DNA of 64,000 nucleotides from Rhynchopus euleeides (Eukaryota > Euglenozoa > Diplonemea > Diplonemida > Diplonemidae): assembly GCA_963210315.1 (NCBI GenBank), contig OY723297.1, positions 186,001 through 250,000 on the forward strand. Reading direction: 5' to 3'. The translations under genes were made by a program, and so were the position numbers. A model generated the notes under the pieces. It ran no database searches. It saw nothing but the letters and a program-made list of their open reading frames with translations, and was not told where the DNA came from. This document shows, one piece after another, positions 41,048-52,064 of the stretch. Position 1 is the stretch's first letter; every line of letters begins with the position of its first letter.

Positions 41048-44000
41048 TCATCTCCAGGGCCTCCTCGCTGAAGGGGAGCGCGCAACGGAGGAGGGGCGCC
41101 ACCCCGAGGGGTGCGCTGTGGGCGACACCGGCTGCAGCGCCTCCGGAAGCATCGGCCCACCCCCGGACACCGACTGCCTCGCCCTGGCAAACGCGGCACG
41201 CGGGGACGACGCCCCTCCGCCACGCAACCCCGACGCCACCCCGCCCAAACCACCCCTCAGCGGAGACCCAGACGACCCCGGCGAGGGCCACCGCCCCCCG
41301 CCGCCACCTGCAGCCTCCGGAAACCCAGCCCTGGGGGAGCGGGGCGGGGTCAGCAGCCAGGAGTGCATGTCCCTCTCCCCCACCGTGTGATGGTTTGGCT
41401 CCTGGTGATACCCTACCACATGCCCTATATGGGGTGCCCCGACACTGCCACCTCCGATACGCCCGGGGCGGAGCCCTGGGGATACTGGGCCCAGGGAATG
41501 CGCATACATCGAGTGGACGCCGCTATCCATCCTCTGCGATATCGGCGACTGCGCTGGGTATCCAACACCGGATTGGAAAGGGGGCCCGCGGGACGCTTCG
41601 GAGCTCCGCATCAGCCTCTCGCAGGTCCCTTTGTAATGCCGCAGCTCCCTCTCGAGGACTGCGACACGGTCCTCCTGGCTGGAGGTGATGCCCTCATACC
41701 CGCGGAGACCTGGAGAGGCTGCCAGGCTTTCGGGAGCTCCGGGGTCATCGCTGGGCAGAGCCTTAAGGGGATGCCTTGTAGAGTGTCTCTGATGCGACCG
41801 CCGCCTCGACTCCGACCCCCCGGGTCTCGGCGGGGGCTCCCGGAGGTGGTGCGATATGTCTGCAGGGAGGAAGAGCTCGTCAGCATCCTCCGCGTTCACC
41901 TCGGGGAAGGTCTTTCCCAGGGAGCCGGGGGTGTGGGTGCCCCCGGGGAAGCCAGGGAGGCTTTCAGGCACCTCGACGAAGTCATCCCGCCTCCGCTCCC
42001 GGCGGAGGGCACGGGCGAGGCGCTCCTCCGGAGGCAGGCGTGGGTCGTCCTCCAGCGGGTCCTCAAGCTCGGTATCCCCATTCGGGTCGAAAAAGGTGTG
42101 CCTCTGTGGGTGTGCCGTGCCCTTCGGCGGGGGGTGGGTGTGGGTGTGTGCCTCCTGCTGCCTCTGCCTGTGGTAGTCCTTCAGGAATCTGAGGTCTTCC
42201 GCCCGGGATTTGTACCGCGCTGCGAGGCGTTCGTAGAGCTGGATCTCGCGGCGGTCGACGGAGGCGAGGATTTTTGCGCTGTCCTTCCCCTTCTTCCCGA
42301 CGGAGGCGAAGAATGCGTCGAGTCGGGAGATGACTTCCTCCTGGGTGAGGTGGTGCGGTGCCCCGATCCCCCCACCCACCCCGAGGGTTCGGGAGAAGTT
42401 CAGATCCAGATCGAGGCTGTCCATCTCCGACTGCGGCGCGCCGGTTGACATCGGGAAGGCCAGGCTCCCCCGCCGGCTCTGCCCAATATTCTCGCTGATC
42501 TGCCTTGCCAGGCCACGCGGGTCGGGGAATTCGGGGATAAACGCATCGCCACCTTCACCGCCACCACCCACCCCACCTGCCATCTCCTCGCTACCCCCAG
42601 CACCCCCGGCACCTCCATCGGCAGAGCCTGGGCCGGCGGATGTCCGGATGACCAAATACATAACACGGTGGTCCGGAATGTTCCCCGCCAGTGCGGAGGG
42701 TCTCTGCGGGGCATCGTCACCCCCCACCTGCTCCGCGCGGTGGTGCTCCGGAGGCGGGGGGAGATCGGGGTCCACATCATCCTGGTGGGGAGTGGGGTGT
42801 GCGGGGTCCCCTGCCCCGCCGCCGGCACCCCCACCGAAGGCGTCGTCGATCCCGCCGCCTCCGCCCGCTCCCTCGGGGTTACCCCCGGGGAGCCCGGCGC
42901 TCTTCACACCGACGGGGTGATCGCTGCCCCCGCCAGCTTCGCCGTTGTTGGGGAAGCCAGGGGGCTCCCCAGATGGCGTGTGTGGCCCACCCGGGAAGCC
43001 CTCAGCAGGGATTGCATCGCCGGGGGTCACGCCGAGCGGCTGCGGCGTGCGCCCCGACTCCCCGGAGGTGGTGGTCTGGAGGGGGAAAGGGGGTCCCCCT
43101 TGCAGCGGCGGCGTCGCCCTGCCAGGCAACGGCAACTCCGCCGGGGTTTTCAGCTGATAAAATGAGCGGATCGGGCAGAACAGAGACCGCCTCAGGGAGG
43201 TTCTGTTGAGAATCACGTTCGCCCGGTAGATCTCCACATCGTTCGTGTCGGGGTGGACACGGAGGGCGGGGTCATGAAGCAGGGAAGGCGGGAGTGGGCG
43301 AGTGGGGGTGACGTAAACCGTCGCGGTGAGCATCACGGCGTTGACAGTCTTGTCGTGGGTCTCCGGGTGGAGGTCCCATGAAAACCGGGAGAAGTCCCAC
43401 TTCGCAGTGCGCCCGACCACCGTGGGGGTGATGTGGGGGAATTCGCTGTCCGAAGCGACCCCTGTCGCAGACACCTCCACATAGCACCTCGGGTTTGCGC
43501 TGGGGTTTGACGGGTCGTACACCCCCTCCACCTTCGCGACAGTCACGTCGATGCAGCGGAATGGGATGGCAAAATCACCGTCACTCGCCTCAGCCCACCC
43601 ATAGTGGCTCCCGATGGACCGGGGAATCTCCGCAGTCTTCGTGAGGGCAGTGCGGATGCCCAGCTGGAGTGAGCCGATGTTCCCCGCGTGCTTCCGGAAG
43701 AAGGCCCCGCTCTGGGGGTTGTCAGGGTTATACATGAGCACGATCTTCGTCCTCTCCTCCGATGTGAGATAGCGGGAGGGGTCGATGATAAGCTCTGCGT
43801 ACCCCAAAAATTTCTTCTGTTTGAATACCCCGCTCTGGTTTGCGTAGACTGTGATGTGCGCCGTGTAGTCATCTCCCGCAGCCAATTCGAAGTAGTCAAG
43901 GCCCTGCCTCCACACAGGGTTTGCACCGCGGGAGCGGGTGGTTTTGGTCCCGTTCTTATGCTCGACCCCCTTCCCGTCGACAACGACAACCTCGACACAC

Positions 44001-44158
44001 GGCTCGTTGATGTCATCCAGCCGGAGACCCTCCGCATCAATCACCTCCAGCTGCAGCTGCGACGCAGGCCCTGCGGGCCCAGCCTCTGTCGGCTCCTGCG
44101 CCCCATCCTCATCGGGCTCCCCCTTCTTGCCCCGCCCGAAGCAGCTGAAGCACCCCAT
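41048..44158 (-). CDS. Acylated double-C2-domain protein
   Basis: A 1036-residue protein starting MGCFSCFGRGKKG, a good N-myristoylation (Gly2) and palmitoylation (Cys3, Cys6) signal, so it is probably membrane-tethered. A C2-like domain follows at about 35-150 (LQLEVIDAEGLRLDDINEPC, HITVYANQSG, FLGYAELIIDPSRYLTSEER) and a second, less typical one at about 195-300 (IDVTVAKVEGVYDPSNP, WDFSRFSWDL). Some Ca2+-binding Asp positions appear changed. The remaining 700 residues are mostly disordered, Gly/Pro-rich, with a possible helix near 620-665 (LAARYKSRAEDLRFLKDYHR) and a coil near 860 (RVAVLERELRHYKGTCERL). The repeated Gly/Pro/Asp composition is coded in one uninterrupted frame. The stop is followed closely by GAG|GTGAGA, a donor-like site in another frame. 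A role in vesicle or flagellar membrane traffic is possible but not shown. Confidence 0.75.
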   Translation of the reverse strand: MGCFSCFGRGKKGEPDEDGAQEPTEAGPAGPASQLQLEVIDAEGLRLDDINEPCVEVVVVDGKGVEHKNGTKTTRSRGANPVWRQGLDYFELAAGDDYTAHITVYANQSGVFKQKKFLGYAELIIDPSRYLTSEERTKIVLMYNPDNPQSGAFFRKHAGNIGSLQLGIRTALTKTAEIPRSIGSHYGWAEASDGDFAIPFRCIDVTVAKVEGVYDPSNPSANPRCYVEVSATGVASDSEFPHITPTVVGRTAKWDFSRFSWDLHPETHDKTVNAVMLTATVYVTPTRPLPPSLLHDPALRVHPDTNDVEIYRANVILNRTSLRRSLFCPIRSFYQLKTPAELPLPGRATPPLQGGPPFPLQTTTSGESGRTPQPLGVTPGDAIPAEGFPGGPHTPSGEPPGFPNNGEAGGGSDHPVGVKSAGLPGGNPEGAGGGGGIDDAFGGGAGGGAGDPAHPTPHQDDVDPDLPPPPEHHRAEQVGGDDAPQRPSALAGNIPDHRVMYLVIRTSAGPGSADGGAGGAGGSEEMAGGVGGGGEGGDAFIPEFPDPRGLARQISENIGQSRRGSLAFPMSTGAPQSEMDSLDLDLNFSRTLGVGGGIGAPHHLTQEEVISRLDAFFASVGKKGKDSAKILASVDRREIQLYERLAARYKSRAEDLRFLKDYHRQRQQEAHTHTHPPPKGTAHPQRHTFFDPNGDTELEDPLEDDPRLPPEERLARALRRERRRDDFVEVPESLPGFPGGTHTPGSLGKTFPEVNAEDADELFLPADISHHLREPPPRPGGSESRRRSHQRHSTRHPLKALPSDDPGAPESLAASPGLRGYEGITSSQEDRVAVLERELRHYKGTCERLMRSSEASRGPPFQSGVGYPAQSPISQRMDSGVHSMYAHSLGPVSPGLRPGRIGGGSVGAPHIGHVVGYHQEPNHHTVGERDMHSWLLTPPRSPRAGFPEAAGGGGGRWPSPGSSGSPLRGGLGGVASGLRGGGASSPRAAFARARQSVSGGGPMLPEALQPVSPTAHPSGWRPSSVARSPSARRPWR

Positions 44159-47100
44159 GTGAGGGGCAGCCTACACCAAAGGGGGCAGCAGCGGGGGGCG
44201 AGGTGAGGGCCAAGGTGAAGGGGGGCCCCCCCCCCCGCCCGGCGACCGCCACCGCCGTGTGTGTTGTGCCAAACAGGAGGTTCGGCCCTGGGGGGGTGGT
44301 GTGTGCGTGTGGGGGAGGTAGGAAGCCCTGGAGTAGTGAAGTAGTGAACAGTATTTTTTTTTTGCGGCCTGTGTGGTTGTCTTCGTCGTTTTTCTTCTGC
44401 GACCGGGCATCCCCTTCTGGAGACACCGATCTTCACTATGAACCGCTAGCTGATGCTGGAGCTTTCGGGAGCCTCTGCGAGTGGGTGGCCACGTTTTCTT
44501 TGGTGGACGCATCCAAAAGGAAATAAAGAAATAAAGAACCCGAAAAGAGGTATGCCATCGAAGAGCTGAGAGGTGGGGCGCTGTTTCGCCTTGGTGTGCA
44601 GGTGGACGAGATGTGGTGGGAGGCAGCCTGTGATGGCGTGTATAAACGTTGATGGTGGGGGGGGTGGTGTGGGGAGTGTGAGGAGGTTTGGGATCTAGCC
44701 GTCTGTCGGTCTTGAGGGTGGCGCTAAAACGCCAACGCATTGCTGGTGGACTTGGCACCGCACAAGAGATGGAACCTAATACTTTCACCACCGTCTTCCG
44801 GGCAGGCGTGCTGCCGGAGGTGGGCAACGGCACGCAGGCGTACTGAACAAACAAGCTAAGAACAAGAACAAGAGAATGACCAACACCAGCGATCAGATGC
44901 ATTTGTACCGAGAAGACACTAAGATATTCTGCGACCGTCCACTCCTACTCCCAGCCTGTGTGAGCAACTGTCACAACAGCACTGCCGATGATCCGTGACC
45001 TGTTTGGAAAGTGTCAGTGTCACTTCGGGGATCAGATGGCGTCTGTGAGGTTTGTGTACAGCAGCAGACTTCGGAACACCCTGTTGCGATCGCTGCAAGA
45101 GGGACCTCACAGCCAAACACACACCCCACCCCACCCCACCCCACTCCATAACCAGCACGAGACGGAAGGAAACACTCATCGCACCAAAGGGCAAGCCCAC
45201 AGAACATTACATGAAGAGCTTCCCGACCGCTTTGACGCGATCAGACCGCACATTGTTGCTCGCAAATTCAAAGGGTCTAGGACCCCCCACAAACACAGTC
45301 GGATGCCTCCTGTTTGGACCCATGGTTCCCCGTGGGGCAGTATCCCCCAACCGAAGGTGTAAATCGTGTGGAACACGCTTAACACCTGCTGTTGATGTGA
45401 TGCCCACACACATAGTGGAGAATGATCTGTGCTACGCACTGAAGCAGAACTGTCATAAAAACCGCCTCTCTACCGTGTTCCGCTGCAACACACCCTGCAG
45501 GTGTGTTCGGGGTTGTGGAACATCGTCAACGCACCTACAAAATCCGAAGAATGTGGGAAAGGGGGTCGCGACACTTGAGGGCGATTCCAAACTGAAAAAT
45601 TTGGCACCCGAAATATCACACAGGCACCTCGGAGACGTGACAATGCCAGAGTCGCAAACAGTTGGATAGCTTGGGAGCGGGGGTATTTTTGAGGAACGAA
45701 TGAGAACCGCGGAAGGGGATGCCCACAGGTGTGGAGCAAAGTACAGAAAGCTGGCGGTCCCTGAACCGACCCGAAGGAAAGAGGGTCGTGACTGCATCGA
45801 CACAGAACATCCCCTCCCGCGGCAGCAGAGCAGTGGCCTGAGGTGCTGACATAAACAGCCTCAGGACCTGGGAGAGTGATCTTGCAATTTTCGTCCTGTT
45901 CCTGACAACGGATTGTATCATGGCCAGTCCACACCACGTGTGGCGCTCATTTTCAGGCCCTTCGGCAGCAATGGGGATCAAATCACCTGGGAGCAGCAGT
46001 ATTCCAGGCAGACGACAGCACCAAAAAACGGGTGTGTCAACATAGCTTTGAATGGGATGTATCGCACTGACGCAAACTGTACCAGCCGTGCGACCAAAAC
46101 ATAAACGGACACCCACAAGTGCGTTGCACATCTGAGCGAAGCGCCCCCGCCCCCCCGATGCATCACATCCCCGGCAGCACCTGGGTTCCATCTTCAACCT
46201 GGGGTTGCCCGCATAGTGCCGTGTCCGGGATGGAAACGCAAGCCATTCGGTCGGAACGCCTCCCGGACACACCGCCTCGTCTTGCAACGGGAACCTTCGC
46301 TGGTGTGCAGAACGGTAATGTCGGTGTCAGTTTGGACGTCACACTGGCACAGTTGGATACATTGCGAATGGGGTTGGGCGAAGCATCAAGAAGGTTCCTA
46401 TAAATGAACCCCGAACTCTGTGGTATGTACACAAAACGTATCGGAAGCCCGCTGATTCTGGGAGACGTATCCACCGCTTGCCTCGCTTTGAACCAAGGGT
46501 GAAAGGGGAGATGATTCAAGTCGCCGACGAACAGGTACCCGTGAGCCGGGAACACAAAACACAGCAGCGAAATGACTGACACCACGCAAGGGGAAGGGAA
46601 TGGTCAAAAACCGATCTGCCGTAAAAATGGGCAAAAAAAATCGATTGCGATCCGCAAATTAGAGAGGCAGAGAGAGGGAGCAAACAGTGTTCAGCGTGCA
46701 TCTCAGAAGCGTGCGTAGCGAAGGCCCCCAAAGGTGCATAGAAATAGGTTTGGAGGTGCTACAGCGTGGTCTCCTCTGGATACACAAAGTCGTTCTCTCC
46801 AGGCATACTCCTTGGCAAATATCGTCGGCAATCTGTGCCTTCGATCCATTTCACAGCTGTGCCAGGTGGCACATGCGTTGCGATTGTATTCGCTGCTCTG
46901 CAGTTTAGAGCGAAGGCTTCCCTAGGGATAGGAACAGCAAGAGATCAACAATGCTCATCCCGCGGGTCTTCTCCCGTCGCCTCCACCGTTGGCCTTTGAC
47001 ATTTAGGCTTGGTTGGGAGCGTTGCGGGTCTGAAGGACAGCGAGAGTCGAGGGTGACCAGCCTGCCCCCACTGAAAGAAGGTACGCACATGGCGAAGAAC

Positions 47101-47226
47101 CGAAAGAAAACCGGCACAAAAATACGGAGAAACACTTGGGGGGCAGGGAGTGAGTTCATCAAAAAGAGATGATACAGCTGTGCAGAAAGGGAGAGCAAAT
47201 TTGAACGACCAGGAGCTGCTGCGACG
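44159..47226. other. 3-kb gene-free stretch
   Basis: The longest non-repeat stretch without a supported gene. A minus-strand frame at 45616-46287 (223 codons) and a plus-strand frame at 45052-45669 (205 codons) were examined; both are rich in Cys, His and Arg with no recognisable domain. It should include the long 5' leader of the C2 gene. Confidence 0.45.
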
Positions 47227-49947
47227 TCACTGCACCACGTGTGTGTACGGGGTGTGGCGGCTGCGGGGGTCCGGCATGCGAAAGGAACGTGCGGAGGCCT
47301 TCGTAGAGGACGGGGGTGTGCCACCGCGGGAGCGGTGAAAAGGAACGGCACAGCCCGAGAGGGGCGTCGCAGGCTGGACGGGCACCAGAGGGTCCGGCAT
47401 CATGAAGGGGGCGAGGAAGGAAGACTGCGCCGAAGGCGGTGGGCTGATGCCTGACGCGATGCTGCTGAGGGCAATGCAGTTGGGGAGCACTTCGGTCACG
47501 CGGCACATCACAACGTCGCTTTCCGACAGGTTGCTTCTGCTGGCAGTGTTGGCACCAGCTTGGGTTTCTTGCGCCGGCTCTGTCAACACCTCCTGTTGTG
47601 CAAAGGGTATTTTTCTCCGGCGCAGCACGTCTGCCTGCAGGCGGTCGCGTCTGCCGGTGAGGTACACAAAAGCGTCGCTGCCCACATCGAGCACGAGCCT
47701 CACAATGACGAGAACCTCGGTGATCTTCAGCAGATGCCACGTCACGTCCTGAGGCCACAGAGTGTCAGTGTAGAAGCCGTGCGCCGCACAGAACATCGCA
47801 CACGCCTGCATGAACAGCAGCATCATGTCGAGGGCGGTCACACGGTCCCTCGCGTGTGGCCGCACCCACACCTCCAGCACCAGTAGCCCCACGAACACCA
47901 GCCCCAGCGCGACGTGCATGTGCCCGCAGTCGGCCAGGGATATCGGGGACACGCTGTGGATAGCGGACACCGCCAGGCTCGCAGCCAGCTCGACCACCAT
48001 GTACCACGCACAGTCCTGCCGGTACATGCGGGTGAAAGAGGTGTGCCGCTCAACCCACATCACGTGCTCAGACGTGTTGACCCACTCGCCTGGACCCAAC
48101 AGCACACGCAGGAAGGCACTGCGCCCCACCGCGCGTGCATACACTGCCTGCTGAGGCACGGCTCGATTCACCGTCCATGCGACAGACGCGGGCAGCGCCA
48201 CGCACAGCAGAAGGGTGAACAGGCTGGCGAACACGTACCACTGGTGGCGCGGGTCAAGGAGCAGCGTCATGGCAGCGTAGGTCATCCCCTGGTAGAAGAA
48301 CACAAACAGGAACAGCGGGACGGACGGCAGTGCCAGGTACCCCTGCAGGTCGTATAGGTGCGAGCTGGGATGCAGCCGCTGCACTGCCTTCAGCACCACC
48401 CCTGCGAGAAGGCTGGCACCGATGATGATCAGTGTGTTGCCGACAAGAGCACCTGCAAACTCACTGCCGTCGATCTTCCACTGTGTGATGTGCAGGAGGT
48501 GCGGCAGTGTGCGTTCACAACCGAGGCCCAGCATGGCAAAGCGCAGTGACGCTGGTCCGGACATAACAGCCGAAGCAAGTAAGGCTGTGGATGATGTGTC
48601 GTTGAAGGCACCTGCAAACCTGGAGCTGACAACAGCCTGCGACACAACAGGCACAGGAGAAGAAATATCCTTGGACCCTGGACCAAGTGTTGGTGTCATT
48701 GTGGGTGATGCAGGTGTCACAGGTGCTGTGGCAGGCACAGGCGTTGCGGGCACAGGTGTCGAAGGCGCGGGGGTTACGGGTGCCTGTGTTGCGGGTGCAG
48801 GTGTCGGAGGTGCCTGTGTCGCAGGTGCAGGTGTTGCAGGTGCCGGTGTAGCAGGTGCAGAGGTGGCGGGTGCAGGTGTAGCAGGCGCAGGCGTCGCGGG
48901 TGCCTGTGTTGCAGGCGCAGGTGTTGCAGGTGCCGGTGTATCAGGCGCAGGTGTAGCAGGTGCAGGGGTGGCGGGTGCAGGCGTCGGAGGCGCCGGTGTT
49001 GCGGGTGCAGGGGTTGCAGGTGCCGGTGTCGGAGGTGCGGGTGTAGCAGGTGCAGGCGTCGGAGGCGCCGGTGTTGCAGGCGCAGGTGTCGGAGGTGCGG
49101 GTGTAGCAGGTGCAGGTGTTGCTGGTGCAGAGGTGGCGGGTGCAGGTGTATCAGGCGCAGGCGTCGCGGGTGCCTGTGTTGCAGGTGCAGGCGTCGGAGG
49201 CGCCGGTGTTGCGGGTGCAGGTGTAGCAGGCGCAGGTGTTGCAGGTGCCGGTGTATCAGGCGCAGGTGTCGGAGGTGCAGGTGTAGCAGGCGCAGGCGTC
49301 GCGGGTGCCTGTGTTGCGGGTGCAGGCGTCGGAGGCGCCGGTGTCGCAGGCGCAGGGGTTGCAGGTGCCAGTGTCGGAGGTGCGGGTGTAGCAGGCGCAG
49401 GCGTCGCAGGTACAGGAGTTGCGGGTGCAGGCGTGACAGGTGCAGGTGTCGCGGGTGCGGGTGTCGGTGGCAGCGTCGCAAATGTGAGGGTCTGTATCGC
49501 GGTTGAGTCCAATGTTGCTGTGAACACGGTCGCCCCAGCGTCATTCACCACCGTCACACTCGCGCCATTCAGACGCGACGCACAGCAGTCCTTCCGGTTG
49601 TAGACCACTGCAGACGCCAGCTCCACATCCACTCCGAAGTCGACCTCCCAAAAACCACCACCCGAACCGGAATGGTAGTACGGGTTGGGGTCCCCACGGG
49701 TGCTGAGGACACCATCGAGCGCGAAGCTGCACAGCGCCTCACCGCGCGGGGCCGACCAGACATGGCCCGGGCTTCCAGTGCAGGGTGTACCAGGCGCCAC
49801 ATTCACCGCACCCATATCGTACGCCGCCACCTGTGACAACTGCAGGTACTTCCCTGGCACCGACTGGATCCGAATCTTCCTCACCGCCAAGGCATCTGTG
49901 TGGCTGCAGGCAGCCACAAGCAGCAGCAGCACCGCCCGGCAAACCAT
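47227..49947 (-). CDS. Lectin-like (F5/8C) receptor with PT stalk and seven helices
   Basis: A 906-residue protein in one exon. Residues 1-20 are a signal peptide (MVCRAVLLLLVAACSHTDAL). Residues 22-155 match an F5/8 type C (discoidin-like) or fucolectin domain: IRIQSVPGKYLQLSQVAAYD, ALDGVLSTR, GFWEVDFGVDVELASAVVYN and KDCCASRLNGASVTV. Residues about 160-420 are a stalk of ATPAP/PPTPAP repeats. After a spacer, about seven hydrophobic helices follow (for example LVGNTLIIIGASLLAGVVL, SVPLFLFVFFYQGMTYAAM, VFASLFTLLLCVALPASVA, ALGLVFVGLLVLEVWV, LLKITEVLVIVRLVLDV), then a cytosolic tail. The design predicts a cell-surface glycan-binding receptor or sensor. The helical part is not assigned to a known receptor class. 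The ATG at 49947 gives an ideal signal peptide. Confidence 0.8.
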   Translation of the reverse strand: MVCRAVLLLLVAACSHTDALAVRKIRIQSVPGKYLQLSQVAAYDMGAVNVAPGTPCTGSPGHVWSAPRGEALCSFALDGVLSTRGDPNPYYHSGSGGGFWEVDFGVDVELASAVVYNRKDCCASRLNGASVTVVNDAGATVFTATLDSTAIQTLTFATLPPTPAPATPAPVTPAPATPVPATPAPATPAPPTLAPATPAPATPAPPTPAPATQAPATPAPATPAPPTPAPDTPAPATPAPATPAPATPAPPTPAPATQAPATPAPDTPAPATSAPATPAPATPAPPTPAPATPAPPTPAPATPAPPTPAPATPAPATPAPPTPAPATPAPATPAPDTPAPATPAPATQAPATPAPATPAPATSAPATPAPATPAPATQAPPTPAPATQAPVTPAPSTPVPATPVPATAPVTPASPTMTPTLGPGSKDISSPVPVVSQAVVSSRFAGAFNDTSSTALLASAVMSGPASLRFAMLGLGCERTLPHLLHITQWKIDGSEFAGALVGNTLIIIGASLLAGVVLKAVQRLHPSSHLYDLQGYLALPSVPLFLFVFFYQGMTYAAMTLLLDPRHQWYVFASLFTLLLCVALPASVAWTVNRAVPQQAVYARAVGRSAFLRVLLGPGEWVNTSEHVMWVERHTSFTRMYRQDCAWYMVVELAASLAVSAIHSVSPISLADCGHMHVALGLVFVGLLVLEVWVRPHARDRVTALDMMLLFMQACAMFCAAHGFYTDTLWPQDVTWHLLKITEVLVIVRLVLDVGSDAFVYLTGRRDRLQADVLRRRKIPFAQQEVLTEPAQETQAGANTASRSNLSESDVVMCRVTEVLPNCIALSSIASGISPPPSAQSSFLAPFMMPDPLVPVQPATPLSGCAVPFHRSRGGTPPSSTKASARSFRMPDPRSRHTPYTHVVQ
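48700..49470. repeat. Coding tandem repeat (15-bp unit, TPAPA)
   Basis: About 50 degenerate copies of a 15-base unit (plus strand GTTGCAGGTGCAGGT and variants) encode the Thr/Pro/Ala stalk of the receptor. Length variation between strains or alleles is expected. It is heavily O-glycosylatable sequence. Confidence 0.9.
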
Positions 49948-50934
49948 ATGTCTTCAAATGCGGTGCGGGGCAAACCACCACTCGCTGTGGGCAGCAGAAG
50001 CCCTGCAAGGTGGATGCATGCAGTGCTCGGCATATCGCAAAGAGGCACACACCGCCTTCCCACTGCTGGAAACAGTGCGCCGTTTGAACAGGCAACCCTT
50101 CCACCCCAACAGTGACTTCGCTTTCCTTGGTCGGCGGGGGATACCCACCCCCGCCGAGCGGCAGGCTGACCCCGAAAGCGGCCCGCCTGCCAAAGACCGC
50201 TGAGTTTCGGGGGTTGACCCCCGCTCAAAACAAAACGAAACCCTCCCAAAAAAAAGTGCAGCTTGACATGCGGAGGACCACTGCTGGCACAGGGCGGGGG
50301 TAGTCGGGGTGGGAGCGGGTATGCAACACTCAGCCTGGCCTCTCTACACAGGCACAGCGATGTCCGAGTTCGCCCGACATCGCAACCCACCCGCCCAACA
50401 CCCCTCCAACCCCCACCCAGCGCAATCGCACTGGCACAGCCTCTTGTCACACGGCTCACTGCACAGGCACTGAACTACGGGCAGGCTCGCCAGCCTCTCC
50501 CCCGCCCCCCTGAGGGAGGCAGCAAGTTGGGGCACCCGCCTTACCACCAGTGCAGGGGAGGGTGGGTGGGGCTGCGTAGTGGCAAGCGACGGTACTCTCT
50601 TCTGTGTTCCCGCTTTTTCGCCCCCTTGTGTCTGTAGGGTCATAAACTGACCTCCCCCCACCCCCCCCACGAGCCCCGCCGCCGCCCCCCCGAGTCGATG
50701 TGCTCCGAGATGCCGACACCCTCCTGTGAGAGACTGGCTTGGCCACGCGAGGGATGCCGTGCATCGGCTTCTCTTCCAGCGCCTGCTGCAGCGCACGGTG
50801 TTTCAACTACCGGGTCACCTCAGTAATTGCAGTGGAGGCCTTCCTGTGTCACCTCAGACGGGATGACCGGAGAGGGGCAACAGCAACACACCTCGTGCCA
50901 TGACAGGTGGAGCAGAAGACGCATTGCCAATGCA
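49948..50934. other. Spacer; possible small gene
   Basis: No firm gene. On the minus strand, 50456-50764 could encode about 100 residues beginning MHGIPRVAKPVSHRRVSASR, then a Gly-rich stretch, RSVYDPTDTRGRK and a less convincing end. The frame is open upstream to an AG-TTG at about 50806, so it might instead be an internal exon. I would treat it as a low-confidence candidate. Confidence 0.25.
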
Positions 50935-51932
50935 TCATTCGTCCCGATTGGTCAGGGCAAACAGGGCCAAGGTGCCGAGAAGGCCGTACTTCAGGTATGG
51001 ATATTCGTTCATCAGGATGGTGACCTGTGCAGGGTGTGGTGTGGTGTGGTGCTGCTGTGAGCAGGTCAAGCCCGATTCGAGCCAAGTCTGCAAAATCTGC
51101 CGTGCCCCAAAGCGCTGCACCCGCCGGATTATGGACCCGTTAGGAAAGAGGGGGGTGGATGAGAGTGGAGTGTGGGGGGGTTTGATCGTCGAGAGTGAAT
51201 GGAAAAGCAAGGCGCCCAGCACCTTGCAATGTTAGTCCTTTTGTAGTCACTCCAGGAGGGGGGTGGATGAGAGTGGAATGTGGGGGAGGGGGGGGGAGCT
51301 GGAGAATGGTGCTGTGAAGCATGCTAGAACACGGAAGGTTTTGCATACGAATCCTACATATGGAAGGAAGCCTTTTGCCCGTCCCAAGATGTGGCGCCGT
51401 TCGACCCACAGCTGGCCTGGAGTGTAGAGGCTCAGATCGTTGACACCGTTGGCATCGCCCTTTGTGAGCAGCTTTATGTTGTCGCCGTATCGGTCGTCGT
51501 CTCGGATATGGCTCTCGATGACACGGTGCACAATAGGGACGTCGCGCCCCTCCACCTTGAACACCACAATGTCACCAACCTTGTACGGCTCGTCGTCGTG
51601 CAGGGTCAGGAAGAGCAGGTCACCACGGTCCATGCCTGGGCGCATCGACCCACTCAGCACCACCACGATGGGCGACTCGCTGCACGTCACCACAGTCAGC
51701 CCACGCCAGATCATCAGGGCGCTGAAGACCACCATGCCCAGCGAGATGGCGCTCAGGATGAACTGCCGCGTCTGTGGGACAGCAAAGGGCGTGGGGAATG
51801 GCACAGGGATGGGCACATGATGCGGCACAGGGGCTGGTGTATCGTGCATACGTTTGCCATGGAGTCACGCAGGCCATAGTACCACTCCACGAGCCACTCG
51901 CGGATGGGCTGCATGTAGAACACGCCTGTCAT
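50935..51932 (-). CDS. SEC11: Signal peptidase complex catalytic subunit SEC11
   Basis: A spliced gene with three exons: 51852-51932, 51349-51771 and 50935-51024. Introns are 80 bases (GTATGC to CACAG) and 324 bases (GTATGC to CACAG); all joins are phase 0. It encodes 197 residues of the ER membrane serine protease that removes signal peptides. Motifs: SLGMVVFSALMIWRGL (transmembrane helix), SESPIVVVLSGSM with the catalytic Ser69, RGDLLFL, IVHRVIE with the catalytic His109, and KGDANGVND with the acidic residues. The last exon supplies VTILMNEYPYLKYGLLGTLA, the expected conserved C-terminal helix; without it the frame would end in an unrelated tail. Its 5' flank lies next to the second cathepsin duplicate. 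Confidence 0.95.
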
Positions 51933-52064
51933 TGCGAGGCACGCAAGCCCCGGCTGTGCACTGGTGGCGTCGCAGACAGACGGGCAGCAGCAGGGCACGT
52001 GCTGCCCTGTGCCTGGTCCCTGGCAGCAGCAGGGCCTGCAGGGAGGACGGTGATAGTGCAGTGC

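Noticed and set aside
41043-41291. A small minus-strand frame ending at the GAG|GTGAGA donor next to the C2 gene stop
   Set aside because: It is out of frame with the 1036-residue protein and reads as Gly/Ala/Val low complexity; no joined exon could be found.
45616-46287. A 223-codon minus-strand frame in the 3-kb gap, on the coding strand
   Set aside because: Rich in Cys, Arg and His, no domain, no clear acceptor or favourable start. Transcript data could rescue it.
48700-49470. Regular short repeats resembling a CRISPR array or satellite
   Set aside because: The units are 15 bases, keep a reading frame and encode a Thr/Pro/Ala stalk within a large protein; there are no unique spacers.
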